Counted from the first letter of the stretch, positions 15,274-22,963 are shown. The stretch: DNA of 35,278 nt from Clostridiales bacterium (GCA_902363045.1 CABIYX010000014.1:1-35278), one strand, 5' to 3'. A program made the numbers and translations. The notes: generated by a model from the letters alone, not told the origin.

Positions 15274-15293
15274 GCGGGGAGAGAGGTGATCAG

Positions 15294-16043
15294 ATGTCGG
15301 TTTATATTACAGGCGATACCCACGGCGGATTTCAGAGGTTTGGGAGCAAATACTTCCCTCAGCAGAAAAACATGGGTCGTGAGGATTATGTGATCGTCAC
15401 AGGCGACTTCGGAGGGCTGTGGGACGGAAGTCCCAAAGACCAATACTGGTTGGACTGGTTGGAGGAAAAGCCCTTTACCACCCTGTTTGTGGACGGGAAC
15501 CATGAGAACTTCGATCTCCTGAATGCCCTTCCGGAAAAGCGTTGGAACGGCGGACGTGTTCATGTGGTGCGGGAGCATGTCCTTCATCTCATGCGGGGGC
15601 AGGTCTTCACCTTCGGCGGTCTGACCTGGTTCACTATGGGCGGCGCGTCCTCCCACGATATCCAGGACGGCATCCTGGACCCAGCCGATCCGGACTTTGA
15701 GCGGCAGTATTGGCTGATGCGGAGGCTGCGGGCCATGTTTCGGGTGAAGGGCGTGTCCTGGTGGTCGGAGGAACTGCCCAGCGCGGAGGAATACAACGAG
15801 GCGCTGGCGAATCTGGAGCGGGCAGGCTGGGCGGTGGACTGCATCCTGACCCACTGCGCCCCCAGCAGTATCGTCAAAAAGCTCGACCCCGGCTACGGAA
15901 CGGACGAGCTGACGGACTTCCTGGAAACAGTGAAACAGCGGTGCCAATTCGCCTACTGGTTCTTCGGGCATTACCATAAGAACCAGATCGTGGACGAGCG
16001 GTACATCCTCCAGTGGGAGCAGATCTCCAGGCTGGAGTTTTAA
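15294..16043 (+). CDS. Calcineurin-like metallophosphoesterase
   Basis: All metallophosphoesterase motifs are visible in this 249-residue protein: GDTHGG (residue 7), GDFGG (near 38), GNHEN (near 68), a ThrHisCys motif (LTHCAPSS, near 185) and GHYHK (near 225). These bind two metal ions and hydrolyse phosphoesters. The substrate cannot be read from sequence; RNA, cyclic nucleotides or phosphoproteins are possible. It starts 20 bases after the preceding gene, with GAGAGG upstream. Such genes are common cargo of clostridial mobile elements. Confidence 0.85.
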   Translation: MSVYITGDTHGGFQRFGSKYFPQQKNMGREDYVIVTGDFGGLWDGSPKDQYWLDWLEEKPFTTLFVDGNHENFDLLNALPEKRWNGGRVHVVREHVLHLMRGQVFTFGGLTWFTMGGASSHDIQDGILDPADPDFERQYWLMRRLRAMFRVKGVSWWSEELPSAEEYNEALANLERAGWAVDCILTHCAPSSIVKKLDPGYGTDELTDFLETVKQRCQFAYWFFGHYHKNQIVDERYILQWEQISRLEF

Positions 16044-16055
16044 GCGCAGAAGTGA

Positions 16056-16092
16056 GCAAGAGGAGGCTGATTGCCTGCCTCTTGTTCGCTTT
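16056..16092 (+). terminator. Probable terminator after the phosphoesterase gene
   Basis: GCAAGAGGAGGC (16056-16067) pairs with GCCTGCCTCTTGT (16073-16085) with one bulged G and a terminal G-U, loop TGATT. The following T-tract is interrupted (TCGCTTTC), so strength is uncertain. Confidence 0.5.
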
Positions 16093-16154
16093 CAATATGA
16101 GTATTCGCTGGGTCGCCCCCACGGTGAACCGCGGTAGAAACCATAGAACTACTG

Positions 16155-16163
16155 TGCTATAAT
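16155..16163 (+). promoter_or_regulatory. Extended -10 promoter for the AlkZ-related gene
   Basis: TGC-TATAAT at 16155-16163 is an extended -10 element. The -35 position (TAGAAA at 16135-16140, 17-base spacing) is weak. The AGGGGG ribosome site follows at 16173. Confidence 0.5.
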
Positions 16164-16185
16164 GGCATCGTAAGGGGGCGGTACA

Positions 16186-16917
16186 GTGGCCATCGAAAAC
16201 GGAGAGTGGATCATGCGGGGACTGGACTGGGATGACCCCAGCCGTGTCCAGACGTGGGAGGACCTCATTGATCTGATCAACGAGGTCGGTTTCCTGCCCT
16301 TGTTCAAAAACGAGGTGGACGGTTTCTCCGTGGAGGAAAACACAGGAGACCTCTACTGGTGGACTGGCGACGAGGAGCAGGACCCGTGGGAATGGCGGTG
16401 CCTCATGGCCCGCAGCGGGAAAGTGGCCTATGGAAAGTTTTTCGGCAAAAAGGCCGGCTTCATCTCCAGAGCTTGGTTCCCCCACTTCGCCAACTGGCGG
16501 CGGAATGGATACGACTTCGACAGCCGCTGGGACGAAGAGCTGGCCCCCATGCGCCAGAAGCGGATCATGGACTGCTTTTCCATCCGAGAGGAGTGGTTCT
16601 CCTTTGCCCTGAAACAGCGGGCCGGCTTCGGCAAGGGCGGTGAAAAGAACTTCGAGGGTACCGTCACCGACCTGCAGATGGGTGGTTACCTCTTGATTCG
16701 GGACTTCCGGCAGCGAATCAATAAACGGGGCGCACCCTACGGCTGGCCCCTCTCCATCTACACCACCCCGGAGGCCCTGTGGGGCTATGACCACATTTCT
16801 TCCGCCTATTCCGTGGATCCGGCGGAATCCAAAACCATGATTTATGAACAGGTAGGGAAGAACTTTCCGGACGCGGCCCCGGGGGAACTGGACGCCGTGC
16901 TGGGTTGGACCCGATAA
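16186..16917 (+). CDS. AlkZ-related protein
   Basis: The 243-residue protein matches the layout I recall for proteins annotated AlkZ-related: a helix LIDLINEVGFLPLF at residues 28-41, a strand WEWRCLMARSGKVAYGKFF, the block KKAGFISRAWFPHFANWRR-x-GYDF, and FGKGGEKNFEGTVTDLQMGGY followed by DFRQR-x-NKRG. AlkZ-type proteins are winged-helix DNA glycosylases for bulky lesions, but this short group lacks proven activity. GTG 16186 has AGGGGG seven bases upstream; ATG 16213 with GGAGAG is an equally good start. It lies next to a Y-family polymerase, which fits a DNA-damage module. Confidence 0.65.
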   Translation: MAIENGEWIMRGLDWDDPSRVQTWEDLIDLINEVGFLPLFKNEVDGFSVEENTGDLYWWTGDEEQDPWEWRCLMARSGKVAYGKFFGKKAGFISRAWFPHFANWRRNGYDFDSRWDEELAPMRQKRIMDCFSIREEWFSFALKQRAGFGKGGEKNFEGTVTDLQMGGYLLIRDFRQRINKRGAPYGWPLSIYTTPEALWGYDHISSAYSVDPAESKTMIYEQVGKNFPDAAPGELDAVLGWTR

Positions 16918-16966
16918 TGGGACAGCGATTGTGAGATACTAATTAAAATGGAAGGAGGGAGCGGGC

Positions 16967-18484
16967 ATGAAAGAACGGACCTATATCTGCTGTGACCTGA
17001 AATCGTTCTACGCCTCGGTGGAGTGCGTGGAGCGGGGGCTGGATCCCATGACCACCAACTTGGTGGTGGCAGACAAGCGGCGCACGGAGAAGACGATCTG
17101 CCTGGCCGTCTCCCCCTCTCTGAAAGCCTACGGTATCTCTGGCCGGGCCCGGCTGTTCGAGGTGGTACAGCGGGTGGCAGAGGTAAACGCCAAGCGGAAA
17201 TGGGACGCTCCAGGCTATCAGCTCACCGGCGCCTCCTGGAACGATCCTGAAGTACAGGGGAACCCTGCCTTGGCTCTGGACTATATCGTGGCTCCGCCCC
17301 GGATGGCTCATTACATCGACTGGAGTACGAAAATCTACAGCGTCTATCTGAAATATATCGCCCCAGAGGACATCTTCCCCTACTCCATCGACGAGGTGTT
17401 CATGGACATCACCAACTACCTGGACACCTATAAGATGACGGCGCGGGAACTGACCCGCACCATTATCCTGGACATTCTGAAGACTACCGGCATCACCGCT
17501 GCGGCGGGAATGGGTACCAATCTATATCTTGCCAAGGTTGCCATGGACATCGTAGCCAAGCACGTCCATCCAGATCAAGATGGAGTGCGGATTGCCAAAC
17601 TCAATGAGATGACCTACCGCCGTCTTCTGTGGACCCACCGCCCCCTGACGGATTTCTGGCGGGTAGGCAAGGGCTATGCCAATAAGCTGGAGGCTCACGG
17701 ACTATATACCACGGGCGACATCGCCCGGTGTTCCATCGGCAAACCCGGAGATTACCACAGCGAGGAACTGTTGTACCGGCTGTTCGGCGTCAATGCGGAG
17801 ATTTTGATCGACCATGCCTGGGGCTGGGAGCCCTGCACTATTGCGGACGTGAAAGCCTATAAGCCGGAGAACAAAAGTATCGTCTCCGGGCAAGTCCTGC
17901 AGTGTCCCTACGACTTCAAGAAAGCCAGGCTGGTGGTGCGGGAGATGGCGGACGCCCTGGCCTTGGATTTGGTGGACAAAGGGCTGGTGACCAACCAGCT
18001 GGTACTCACCGTGGGCTACGACCGGGAGAATCTGGACGGCCCAAGCCGCCGTCAGAGCTACCGCGGCCCGGTGACCACTGATCGCTATGGCCGGAAGATC
18101 CCCAAGCACGCCGTGGGGACAGAGAACTTCCCCTACACTTCTTCCGCCAGCGATCTGCTGAAGGCGGTGAGTGCCCTTTACGACCGGATCGTGGACGAGA
18201 ATCTACTGATCCGCCGACTGAGCATCAGTGCCAACAAGCTGCTCCCCGAGGTTGATGTGCCCAAGGATGAGGCAGAGCAGTTGGATCTGTTCACCGACTA
18301 CGCCGCCAAGGAGCAGCAGGAGCAGGCGGACGAGGCCGCCCATGCCCGGGAGCGGAAGATTCAGGAGGCCATGCTGGGGATCAAGAAGAAGTTCGGCAAG
18401 AACGCCATCCTCAAGGGGATGAACCTGGAGGAGGGGGCCACTGCCCGTGAGCGGAATCAGACCATAGGAGGACATCACGAATGA
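16967..18484 (+). CDS. Y-family DNA polymerase (UmuC/DinB-like)
   Basis: This 505-residue translesion polymerase has the catalytic residues in place: Asp10 in CCDLKSFYASVE, and Asp142-Glu143 in YSIDEVFMD. The steric and nucleotide-binding region includes AVSPSLKAYGISGRARLFE. Residues 438-442, QLDLF, form a canonical sliding-clamp binding motif near the C terminus, followed by a Glu/Gln/Ala-rich tail. It copies damaged DNA with low fidelity. GGAGGGAG precedes ATG 16967, and the stop overlaps the YolD-like gene by ATGA. Such polymerase-YolD pairs are frequent on Firmicutes mobile elements. No LexA-type box is visible immediately upstream. Confidence 0.93.
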   Translation: MKERTYICCDLKSFYASVECVERGLDPMTTNLVVADKRRTEKTICLAVSPSLKAYGISGRARLFEVVQRVAEVNAKRKWDAPGYQLTGASWNDPEVQGNPALALDYIVAPPRMAHYIDWSTKIYSVYLKYIAPEDIFPYSIDEVFMDITNYLDTYKMTARELTRTIILDILKTTGITAAAGMGTNLYLAKVAMDIVAKHVHPDQDGVRIAKLNEMTYRRLLWTHRPLTDFWRVGKGYANKLEAHGLYTTGDIARCSIGKPGDYHSEELLYRLFGVNAEILIDHAWGWEPCTIADVKAYKPENKSIVSGQVLQCPYDFKKARLVVREMADALALDLVDKGLVTNQLVLTVGYDRENLDGPSRRQSYRGPVTTDRYGRKIPKHAVGTENFPYTSSASDLLKAVSALYDRIVDENLLIRRLSISANKLLPEVDVPKDEAEQLDLFTDYAAKEQQEQADEAAHARERKIQEAMLGIKKKFGKNAILKGMNLEEGATARERNQTIGGHHE

Positions 18485-18912
18485 GCGGGCCATACGATGA
18501 CATCATCAATTTGCCCCATCCCACATCGACAAAGCATCCCCGGATGCCTATGTCGGATCGGGCTGCTATTTTTAGCCCCTTCGCCGCCCTCACAGGCCAC
18601 GCCGCTGCCATCCAGGAGACTGCCCGTCTGACAGACCAGCGGATGGAACTGGACGAGGACACCAAGGCTATGCTGGACCTCAAGCAACAAATTCTGGCTG
18701 ACAGGATTGCAGAGCGACCGGAGATCTCTGTGGTCTGGTTCCGCCCGGATGCGAGGAAGGAAGGCGGCCAGTATGTCACGACCGTGGGTCAGCTGAAAAA
18801 AGTCGATGACATTGCGAGAATCCTGCAACTTGCCGACGGCACAACGATCCCTCTGGACGAAGTTCTTGAACTCCGGAGCGACTGCTTCCACGGGATTTTT
18901 CAGGATGGGTAG
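18481..18912 (+). CDS. YolD-like protein
   Basis: The 143-residue protein has the YolD-like signature RAAIFSPFAALTGHAAAI followed by ETARLTDQRMEL, then a C-terminal beta-rich part ending in a DGTTIPLDEVLEL segment. YolD-like proteins are structurally and genomically linked to UmuC-type polymerases and may act like UmuD as accessory subunits. Its ATG overlaps the polymerase stop by four bases, so the two are coupled. The transcript ends at the terminator at 18975-19007. Confidence 0.88.
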   Translation: MSGPYDDIINLPHPTSTKHPRMPMSDRAAIFSPFAALTGHAAAIQETARLTDQRMELDEDTKAMLDLKQQILADRIAERPEISVVWFRPDARKEGGQYVTTVGQLKKVDDIARILQLADGTTIPLDEVLELRSDCFHGIFQDG

Positions 18913-18974
18913 ATGTAAGAATGATGTAACCCCTTGTAACCCCTCCCCATTTCCCAGAAAGAGGTTATATATGT

Positions 18975-19007
18975 ACCGGCTGTCCCTTTGGGATAGCCGG
19001 TATTTTT
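18975..19007 (+). terminator. Rho-independent terminator after the polymerase-YolD operon
   Basis: A 12-base-pair stem (18975-18986 with 18990-19001, one G-U pair, loop TTT) is followed by ATTTTT. It separates the repair pair from the recombination genes. Confidence 0.88.
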
Positions 19008-19035
19008 CAACTCTTCTATTAGTCAACACATACGG

Positions 19036-19078
19036 GGCCGCCTGCTGGCCCCAGTAGGTGGCCTCCCAATGCAAGGAG
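19036..19078 (+). promoter_or_regulatory. Hairpin leader over the excisionase ribosome site
   Basis: GGCCGCCTGCTGG (19036-19048) can pair with CCAGTAGGTGGCC (19051-19063), 13 positions with two G-U pairs. CCTCC at 19062-19066 can instead pair with the ribosome site GGAGG (19074-19078). The two pairings overlap and exclude each other, so the leader could switch excisionase translation. This is inferred from complementarity only. Confidence 0.45.
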
Positions 19079-19085
19079 GCAGAAA

Positions 19086-19301
19086 ATGAAGAAACAGTCG
19101 ATGTTTGAAAATTACCCGGATGTCGTGGAGGTGGATGACCTTCGAAAAATGCTCGGCGGCATCAGCAAGAAATTGGCCTACAGATTACTATCAGATCAGG
19201 AAATTCGGAGTGTACGTGTCGGCAGAACCTATAAGATTCCCAAAATCTGCGTAATCGAGTATCTGATGGGTGAGGAAATGTGTCACATCAACCTCTCCTA
19301 A
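19086..19301 (+). CDS. xis: Excisionase-type helix-turn-helix protein
   Basis: The 71-residue basic protein has the MerR-like winged helix of Tn916-type excisionases: VDDLRKMLGGISKKLAYRLL, then IRSVRVGRTYKIPKICVIEYL. Such proteins bend DNA at the element ends and steer the integrase towards excision. AGGAGG lies eight bases before ATG 19086, inside a possible hairpin. The integrase gene follows after 153 bases in the same direction, the usual xis-int order. Confidence 0.85.
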   Translation: MKKQSMFENYPDVVEVDDLRKMLGGISKKLAYRLLSDQEIRSVRVGRTYKIPKICVIEYLMGEEMCHINLS

Positions 19302-19308
19302 AGCCCAC

Positions 19309-19426
19309 AAATTTGCCTGTTCCCTCATCGGATAACGTAGAAAAGTCGAGTGCTTTTTCTACGTTTAAAGTATAGCTATTCGAACCCATCTGTGGTATGT
19401 TGGGGGTGTCAACAGCAGGCAAATTT
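19309..19426. repeat. Inverted repeat framing a hairpin between xis and int
   Basis: AAATTTGCCTG (19309-19319) and CAGGCAAATTT (19416-19426) are perfect 11-base inverted copies. Inside them AACGTAGAAAA (19334-19344) pairs with TTTTCTACGTT (19355-19365) around a 10-base loop. The inner hairpin may terminate the xis transcript. The outer pair could bind integrase or excisionase, which is inferred. Confidence 0.6.
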
Positions 19427-19454
19427 ATACTTGTTATGACAAAGGAGGACTATC

Positions 19455-20690
19455 ATGATAACAGGATGCCTGCAGCAGAAAAATGGATACTACTATGTGC
19501 TTTTATACCTCAAGGTAGACGGAAAGCGGAAGGTCAAATGGATATCAACCAAATTGCCCGTGTCCGGAACCAGTGAGCGCAAGGCAAAAAGGGCGTTTGA
19601 TGAGATCCGAAGCCAGTTTGAAAAAGAGTACGAGGAGCAGTTGCAACGTGAGGAACAGGAGCGCATTCTGGAGCAGACTGTTCCCCATGATGCACGGTTG
19701 GAGTTCTCGGACTACATGAACAAGTGGCTGAATAGTGTGCGCTCTACGATCGCCACCGCAACATACCAGAGCTATGCCAATATGCTCAAGGCCCGCATTA
19801 TCCCCTACTTCGAACCGCGCGGAATTGCGGTGATGGATTTGACACCTCAAGACATTGAAGATTTTTATCAAAAGGTGCTGGCAGACGGATGCACGACAAA
19901 TACCGTGATACATTACCACGCAATCATCCGAAAAGCTCTGCAAAGCGCAGTCCGGAAGGATACCATCGCCAAAAATCCCGCCGACAAAGTAGACCGGCCG
20001 AAGAAAAACGTTTATCATGGCACTTTCTACAGTGAGGAAGAAATGCTGGAGCTGTTTGATGCGGTGGAAGGCGATCCCCTTGAACTGTGCGTGAAGATTG
20101 CCGCCTATTACGGTCTGCGCCGAAGCGAGGTGTTGGGGCTGAGATGGAGCGCCATCGATCTGGAGCGCAAGACCATCTCCATCAGCCACAAGGTTATCGA
20201 GGCAGAGGTGAATGGGAAATTCGTCCCGGTTGGAGAAGATGTACTGAAAACCAAGTCCAGTTTTCGGACACTACCCCTCATCCCCGCAGTGGAAAAACTG
20301 ATCCTGGCAGAAAAAGAAAAGCAGGAGATGTACAGAAGACTGTTCAAAAAGTCCTACTGCAGAGATTATCTCGAATACATCTGTGTAGATCAATGCGGCA
20401 GACTTCTACGTCCGAATTATGTGACAGAACACTTCAGCTGGATCATTGAGAAATACGGCTTGCGGAAAATCCGGTTCCACGATCTACGGCATACCTGCGC
20501 AAGTCTTCTGCTTAACAGCGGAGAAAATATCACAATGAAGCAGATCCAAATATGGCTGGGACATAGTACCTATTCCACAACAGCAGACATCTACGCACAC
20601 TTGGATCACAACGCACAGCAGGCTCCTGCAAATACAATGAATGGTATGTTCATTCGCGGGGCCAAAGATTGTGCGGTGCAGCCAATATAA
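19455..20690 (+). CDS. int: Tyrosine site-specific integrase
   Basis: This 411-residue recombinase is of Tn916/phage integrase type. The N-terminal arm-binding domain (residues 1-60) is followed by a SAM-like core-binding domain (about 75-170) and the catalytic domain. The catalytic set is complete: Arg222 in GLRRSE, His342 and Arg345 in HDLRHT, His370 in LGHSTY and Tyr380 in ADIYAHLD. It should integrate and excise the element. AAAGGAGG precedes ATG 19455. It ends 32 bases before a tRNA-Ser gene on the other strand, the usual placement of an integrase next to its attachment site. Confidence 0.95.
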   Translation: MITGCLQQKNGYYYVLLYLKVDGKRKVKWISTKLPVSGTSERKAKRAFDEIRSQFEKEYEEQLQREEQERILEQTVPHDARLEFSDYMNKWLNSVRSTIATATYQSYANMLKARIIPYFEPRGIAVMDLTPQDIEDFYQKVLADGCTTNTVIHYHAIIRKALQSAVRKDTIAKNPADKVDRPKKNVYHGTFYSEEEMLELFDAVEGDPLELCVKIAAYYGLRRSEVLGLRWSAIDLERKTISISHKVIEAEVNGKFVPVGEDVLKTKSSFRTLPLIPAVEKLILAEKEKQEMYRRLFKKSYCRDYLEYICVDQCGRLLRPNYVTEHFSWIIEKYGLRKIRFHDLRHTCASLLLNSGENITMKQIQIWLGHSTYSTTADIYAHLDHNAQQAPANTMNGMFIRGAKDCAVQPI

Positions 20691-20721
20691 AAAAGCTGGC
20701 AGTGATTTCACACTGCCAGCT
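20690..20721 (-). terminator. Terminator of tRNA-Ser (and of int)
   Basis: AGCTGGCAGTG (20694-20704) and its complement (20711-20721) form a perfect 11-pair stem. On the minus strand it is followed by TTTTTT, so it terminates the tRNA. It overlaps the end of the integrase gene and may serve both directions. Confidence 0.85.
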
Positions 20722-20722
20722 C

Positions 20723-20812
20723 TGGCGGAGGAGGTGGGGGTCGAACCCACGCGCCGGTCACCCGACCTACGAGATTTCGAGTCACGCCTCTTCACCACTT
20801 GAGTACTCCTCC
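20723..20812 (-). tRNA. tRNA-Ser (anticodon CGA), CCA encoded
   Basis: The minus strand reads a complete class II tRNA: acceptor GGAGGAG with CTCCTCC, D-arm with AAGTGGT, anticodon loop CTCGAAA (CGA at 20777-20779), a long variable arm, T-arm GTGGGTTCGA...CCCAC, and encoded GCCA. The acceptor stem is perfect, but the anticodon stem has one U-U mismatch (CGTGA against TCTCG). It abuts the integrase gene. A shortened relative lies at 20933-20994. The mismatch and the neighbour suggest a recombined or element-borne copy. It should decode UCG. Confidence 0.92.
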
Positions 20813-20964
20813 GTATGTTTCAAACACCTGCTCCCGTAGATAAAGCAAAGTGTTAGAAAAAGCGTAGATATTCAATTTTCCAAAAGCGTAGATAAACCGG
20901 AATCCCAGTAAAATCAATGGGCTGCGGGGTCAGGCGGAGATATGGCCTACACGATTTCGAGTCA
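20766..20964. repeat. Direct repeat at putative attachment site (two copies)
   Basis: GATTTCGAGTCA occurs at 20773-20784 inside the tRNA anticodon region and at 20953-20964 inside the shortened tRNA. CCTAC precedes both copies, separated by two differing bases. The repeat covers the tRNA anticodon loop, a common core site of tyrosine integrases. The copies are 180 bases apart. Calling them att cores is an inference. Confidence 0.6.
20835..20894. repeat. Three CGTAGATA repeats, possible integrase arm sites
   Basis: CGTAGATA occurs at 20835-20842, 20863-20870 and 20887-20894, the last two as AAAAGCGTAGATA. They lie in an AT-rich stretch between the two tRNA copies. Short direct repeats of this size near a core site are typical arm-type sites for the N-terminal domain of a tyrosine integrase. 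Confidence 0.55.
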
Positions 20965-20994
20965 GCCTCGTTACGACCACTTCGATACATCTCC
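20933..20994 (-). pseudogene. Shortened tRNA-Ser(CGA) remnant
   Basis: The minus strand starts GGAGATGTATCGAAGTGGT like a clostridial tRNA-Ser, keeps the loop CTCGAAA, and then jumps from GTGTAGGCC straight to ATATCTCC plus GCC. The acceptor can still pair over seven positions with one G-U, but the variable arm and T-arm are missing and the lower anticodon stem is mismatched. The 5' half differs from the complete tRNA at 20723-20812. It is most simply a host tRNA broken by integration or deletion. Confidence 0.7.
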
Positions 20995-21157
20995 ATGCCG
21001 TATTCCCAGCGCTCCTCCGGTTTCCCGCCGCTCCGGATCAATGAACAGGATACCAGACATTGCGGGAGAAATCAAGGTACACATTAAATTTTTCTCAGAA
21101 ACGGAGGGAAAAGAACGCTCCCATGAGACGGAACCGCGGAAATATGGGCGCTCTTTC

Positions 21158-21186
21158 TTGTACGGGGTGGAAAAAAGTGATATAAT
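21158..21186 (+). promoter_or_regulatory. SigA-type promoter of pyrE
   Basis: TTGTAC (21158-21163) and TATAAT (21181-21186) are 17 bases apart. The pyrE start is 56 bases after the -10 box. The stretch 20995-21157 shows no gene; no PyrR-type leader hairpin was recognised. Confidence 0.8.
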
Positions 21187-21241
21187 GATTCTATTTCAAG
21201 GCAGTCCTGCCAAAACTAACGAAAACAGCGAGGTTACAGAC

Positions 21242-21916
21242 ATGACTTACCGGGAAGAATTTATTACGTTTATGGTCCGCTCCGGCGTACTGACCTTCGG
21301 GGACTTCACCACCAAGTCGGGCCGCAAGACGCCTTACTTTGTCAACACAGGCAACTATAAGACCGGGGCCCAGGCCGCCAAGCTGGGCGATTACTATGCC
21401 GCCTGCATCCAGGAGCACATGGCCGACGGCATCACCTGCCTGTTCGGCCCCGCCTATAAGGGCATCCCGCTGGCGGTGTCCGCGGCGGCCTCCCTATACC
21501 GCAACTATGACCGGGATCTGCCCTACTGCTTCAACCGCAAGGAGGCCAAGGACCACGGCGAGGGCGGCTCCATGGTGGGCTATAAGCCCCAGGACGGGGA
21601 CAACGTGGCCATCGTCGAGGACGTAGTCACCGCCGGCACCGCCGTGCGGGAGTCCATCGAGCTGTTCAAGCACGTGGCCGATGTGAATATCAAGGCCCTG
21701 TTCGTCTCCGTGGACCGGATGGAGCGGGGCACCCGGGAGTGCTCCACCCTGGACGAGCTGCGCCAGGACTACGGGATCCAGGTGTTCCCCATCGTTACCG
21801 TCCGGGAGGTCATCTCCTTCCTCCACAACAATCCCATCGACGGCAAGGTCTACATTGATGACGAGATGAAGGCCAAGATGGAGGCTTACCTGGAGGAGTA
21901 CGGAGCGAAGGGCTGA
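21242..21916 (+). CDS. pyrE: Orotate phosphoribosyltransferase
   Basis: PyrE makes orotidine 5'-phosphate from orotate and PRPP in pyrimidine synthesis. The 224-residue protein shows FTTKSGRKTPYFVNTGNY near residue 22, the flexible-loop region YCFNRKEAKDHGEGG near 97, and the PRPP-binding motif VAIVEDVVTAGTAVRES near 123. ATG 21242 is chosen: AGCGAGG lies upstream and the length fits the family, while the longer open frame from 20942 reads through the tRNA remnant and the promoter. It stands alone behind its own promoter, apart from other pyr genes. Confidence 0.95.
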   Translation: MTYREEFITFMVRSGVLTFGDFTTKSGRKTPYFVNTGNYKTGAQAAKLGDYYAACIQEHMADGITCLFGPAYKGIPLAVSAAASLYRNYDRDLPYCFNRKEAKDHGEGGSMVGYKPQDGDNVAIVEDVVTAGTAVRESIELFKHVADVNIKALFVSVDRMERGTRECSTLDELRQDYGIQVFPIVTVREVISFLHNNPIDGKVYIDDEMKAKMEAYLEEYGAKG

Positions 21917-21947
21917 AAACGTTCCTGATTCGGTTGGAGGTGTGGGA

Positions 21948-22223
21948 ATGAACTGTCCATACTGCGGCGGAACGATGATCAAAGGCTTGTTTTGTGACCG
22001 GGGAGACAGCTATTTCCTTCCGGAGGGGGAGACCCCTCCTCAACTCTGGACCAAGGGCATTTTGAAGAAAAAACGGGCTGTTTTACTGCCGCCGGAAAGT
22101 TTTGGCGCTGTATGGGCGCAGCGGCCTGAGGCATTTTGGTGCGGACAGTGCAGAAAGCTGATCGTGGATTACTCCGGGCTTCTCCCGCGGACCACAGAGC
22201 AACGCACAGAAGGAGAGGGATAG
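21948..22223 (+). CDS. Zinc-ribbon protein of PF20097/DUF6487 type
   Basis: The 91-residue protein begins MNCPYCGGTMIKG and has a second cysteine pair FWCGQCRKLIVDYS near residue 68, the two halves of a zinc ribbon. This matches small proteins of the DUF6487/PF20097 group common in Clostridia. The function is unknown. ATG 21948 lies seven bases after TTGGAGG; an in-frame GTG at 21942 is too close to the ribosome site. It is followed after five bases by radC. Confidence 0.75.
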   Translation: MNCPYCGGTMIKGLFCDRGDSYFLPEGETPPQLWTKGILKKKRAVLLPPESFGAVWAQRPEAFWCGQCRKLIVDYSGLLPRTTEQRTEGEG

Positions 22224-22228
22224 ATCCT

Positions 22229-22933
22229 ATGGCAGAAGCACAGAGACATCACCACACCGGCCACCGGCAGCGGCTGAAGGCGGAATTTCTGGCCCGGGGC
22301 CTGGAGGGTTGGCCGGACCACAAGGTCCTGGAGCTGCTTTTGTGCTACGCCATCCCCCAGGGGGATGTAAATGGGCTGGCCCACGAGTTGGTGGAGCGGT
22401 TTGGCTCTCTGGCCGGGGCGCTGGACGCGTCGGCGGAGGAGTTGAAAAAGACGCCTGGTGTGGGGGAGCACACGGCGGTGCTGCTGCGGATGCTCCCGGC
22501 CCTGCTGGGCCGCTATCAGGGTTCCCGGGCACGGCTGGCGGCTGTGATCAACTGGCCGGAGGACGCCTACGCATGGCTGGAGCCTTACTTCTTTGGGGCA
22601 AGAAACGAGATGGTCTATGTTCTGTGCCTGGACGGTAAGCGCCAGGTACTGGGTGTGCGGCGGGTGGCCGAGGGCAGCATTGAAATGGCTCAGGTCAATA
22701 CCCGCCGGATCGCGGAGGAGGCGTTGGGACTTCGGGCGGCCCGGATCTATGTGGCCCACAACCATGTGAGCAACCTGGCCCTGCCGTCCCAGGCGGACTG
22801 GCTGGTGACCGACGTCCTTCGGGCGGCGCTGGCCCCCATTGGCATCCATCTGGAGGACCATTTGATCTTTGTGGATGGAGATATGCTCTCCCTCAAGGAC
22901 AGCGAGCACCGCCGGAGCCTGTCGGCTGTTTAG
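22229..22933 (+). CDS. radC: RadC-family JAB/MPN domain protein
   Basis: The 234-residue protein has the N-terminal helix-hairpin-helix (SAEELKKTPGVGEHTAVLL, about residues 70-90) and a C-terminal JAMM metallopeptidase-like domain. The JAMM residues are His177, His179, Ser187 and Asp190 in H-N-H-x7-S-x2-D; the usual HNHPSG is HNHVSN here. The end has DHLIFVDGD. RadC proteins are linked by name to DNA repair, but their biochemical role is unsettled. ATG 22229 follows AAGGAGAGGG. The start is coupled to the zinc-ribbon gene and the unit ends at a strong terminator. Confidence 0.92.
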   Translation: MAEAQRHHHTGHRQRLKAEFLARGLEGWPDHKVLELLLCYAIPQGDVNGLAHELVERFGSLAGALDASAEELKKTPGVGEHTAVLLRMLPALLGRYQGSRARLAAVINWPEDAYAWLEPYFFGARNEMVYVLCLDGKRQVLGVRRVAEGSIEMAQVNTRRIAEEALGLRAARIYVAHNHVSNLALPSQADWLVTDVLRAALAPIGIHLEDHLIFVDGDMLSLKDSEHRRSLSAV

Positions 22934-22963
22934 CATATCATCCGCGCGGACGCGGATGGGAAT

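Noticed and set aside
20942..21241. Upstream extension of pyrE by about 100 codons
   Set aside because: The extension would read through the tRNA remnant and the promoter. The start at 21242 fits the family length and has a ribosome site.
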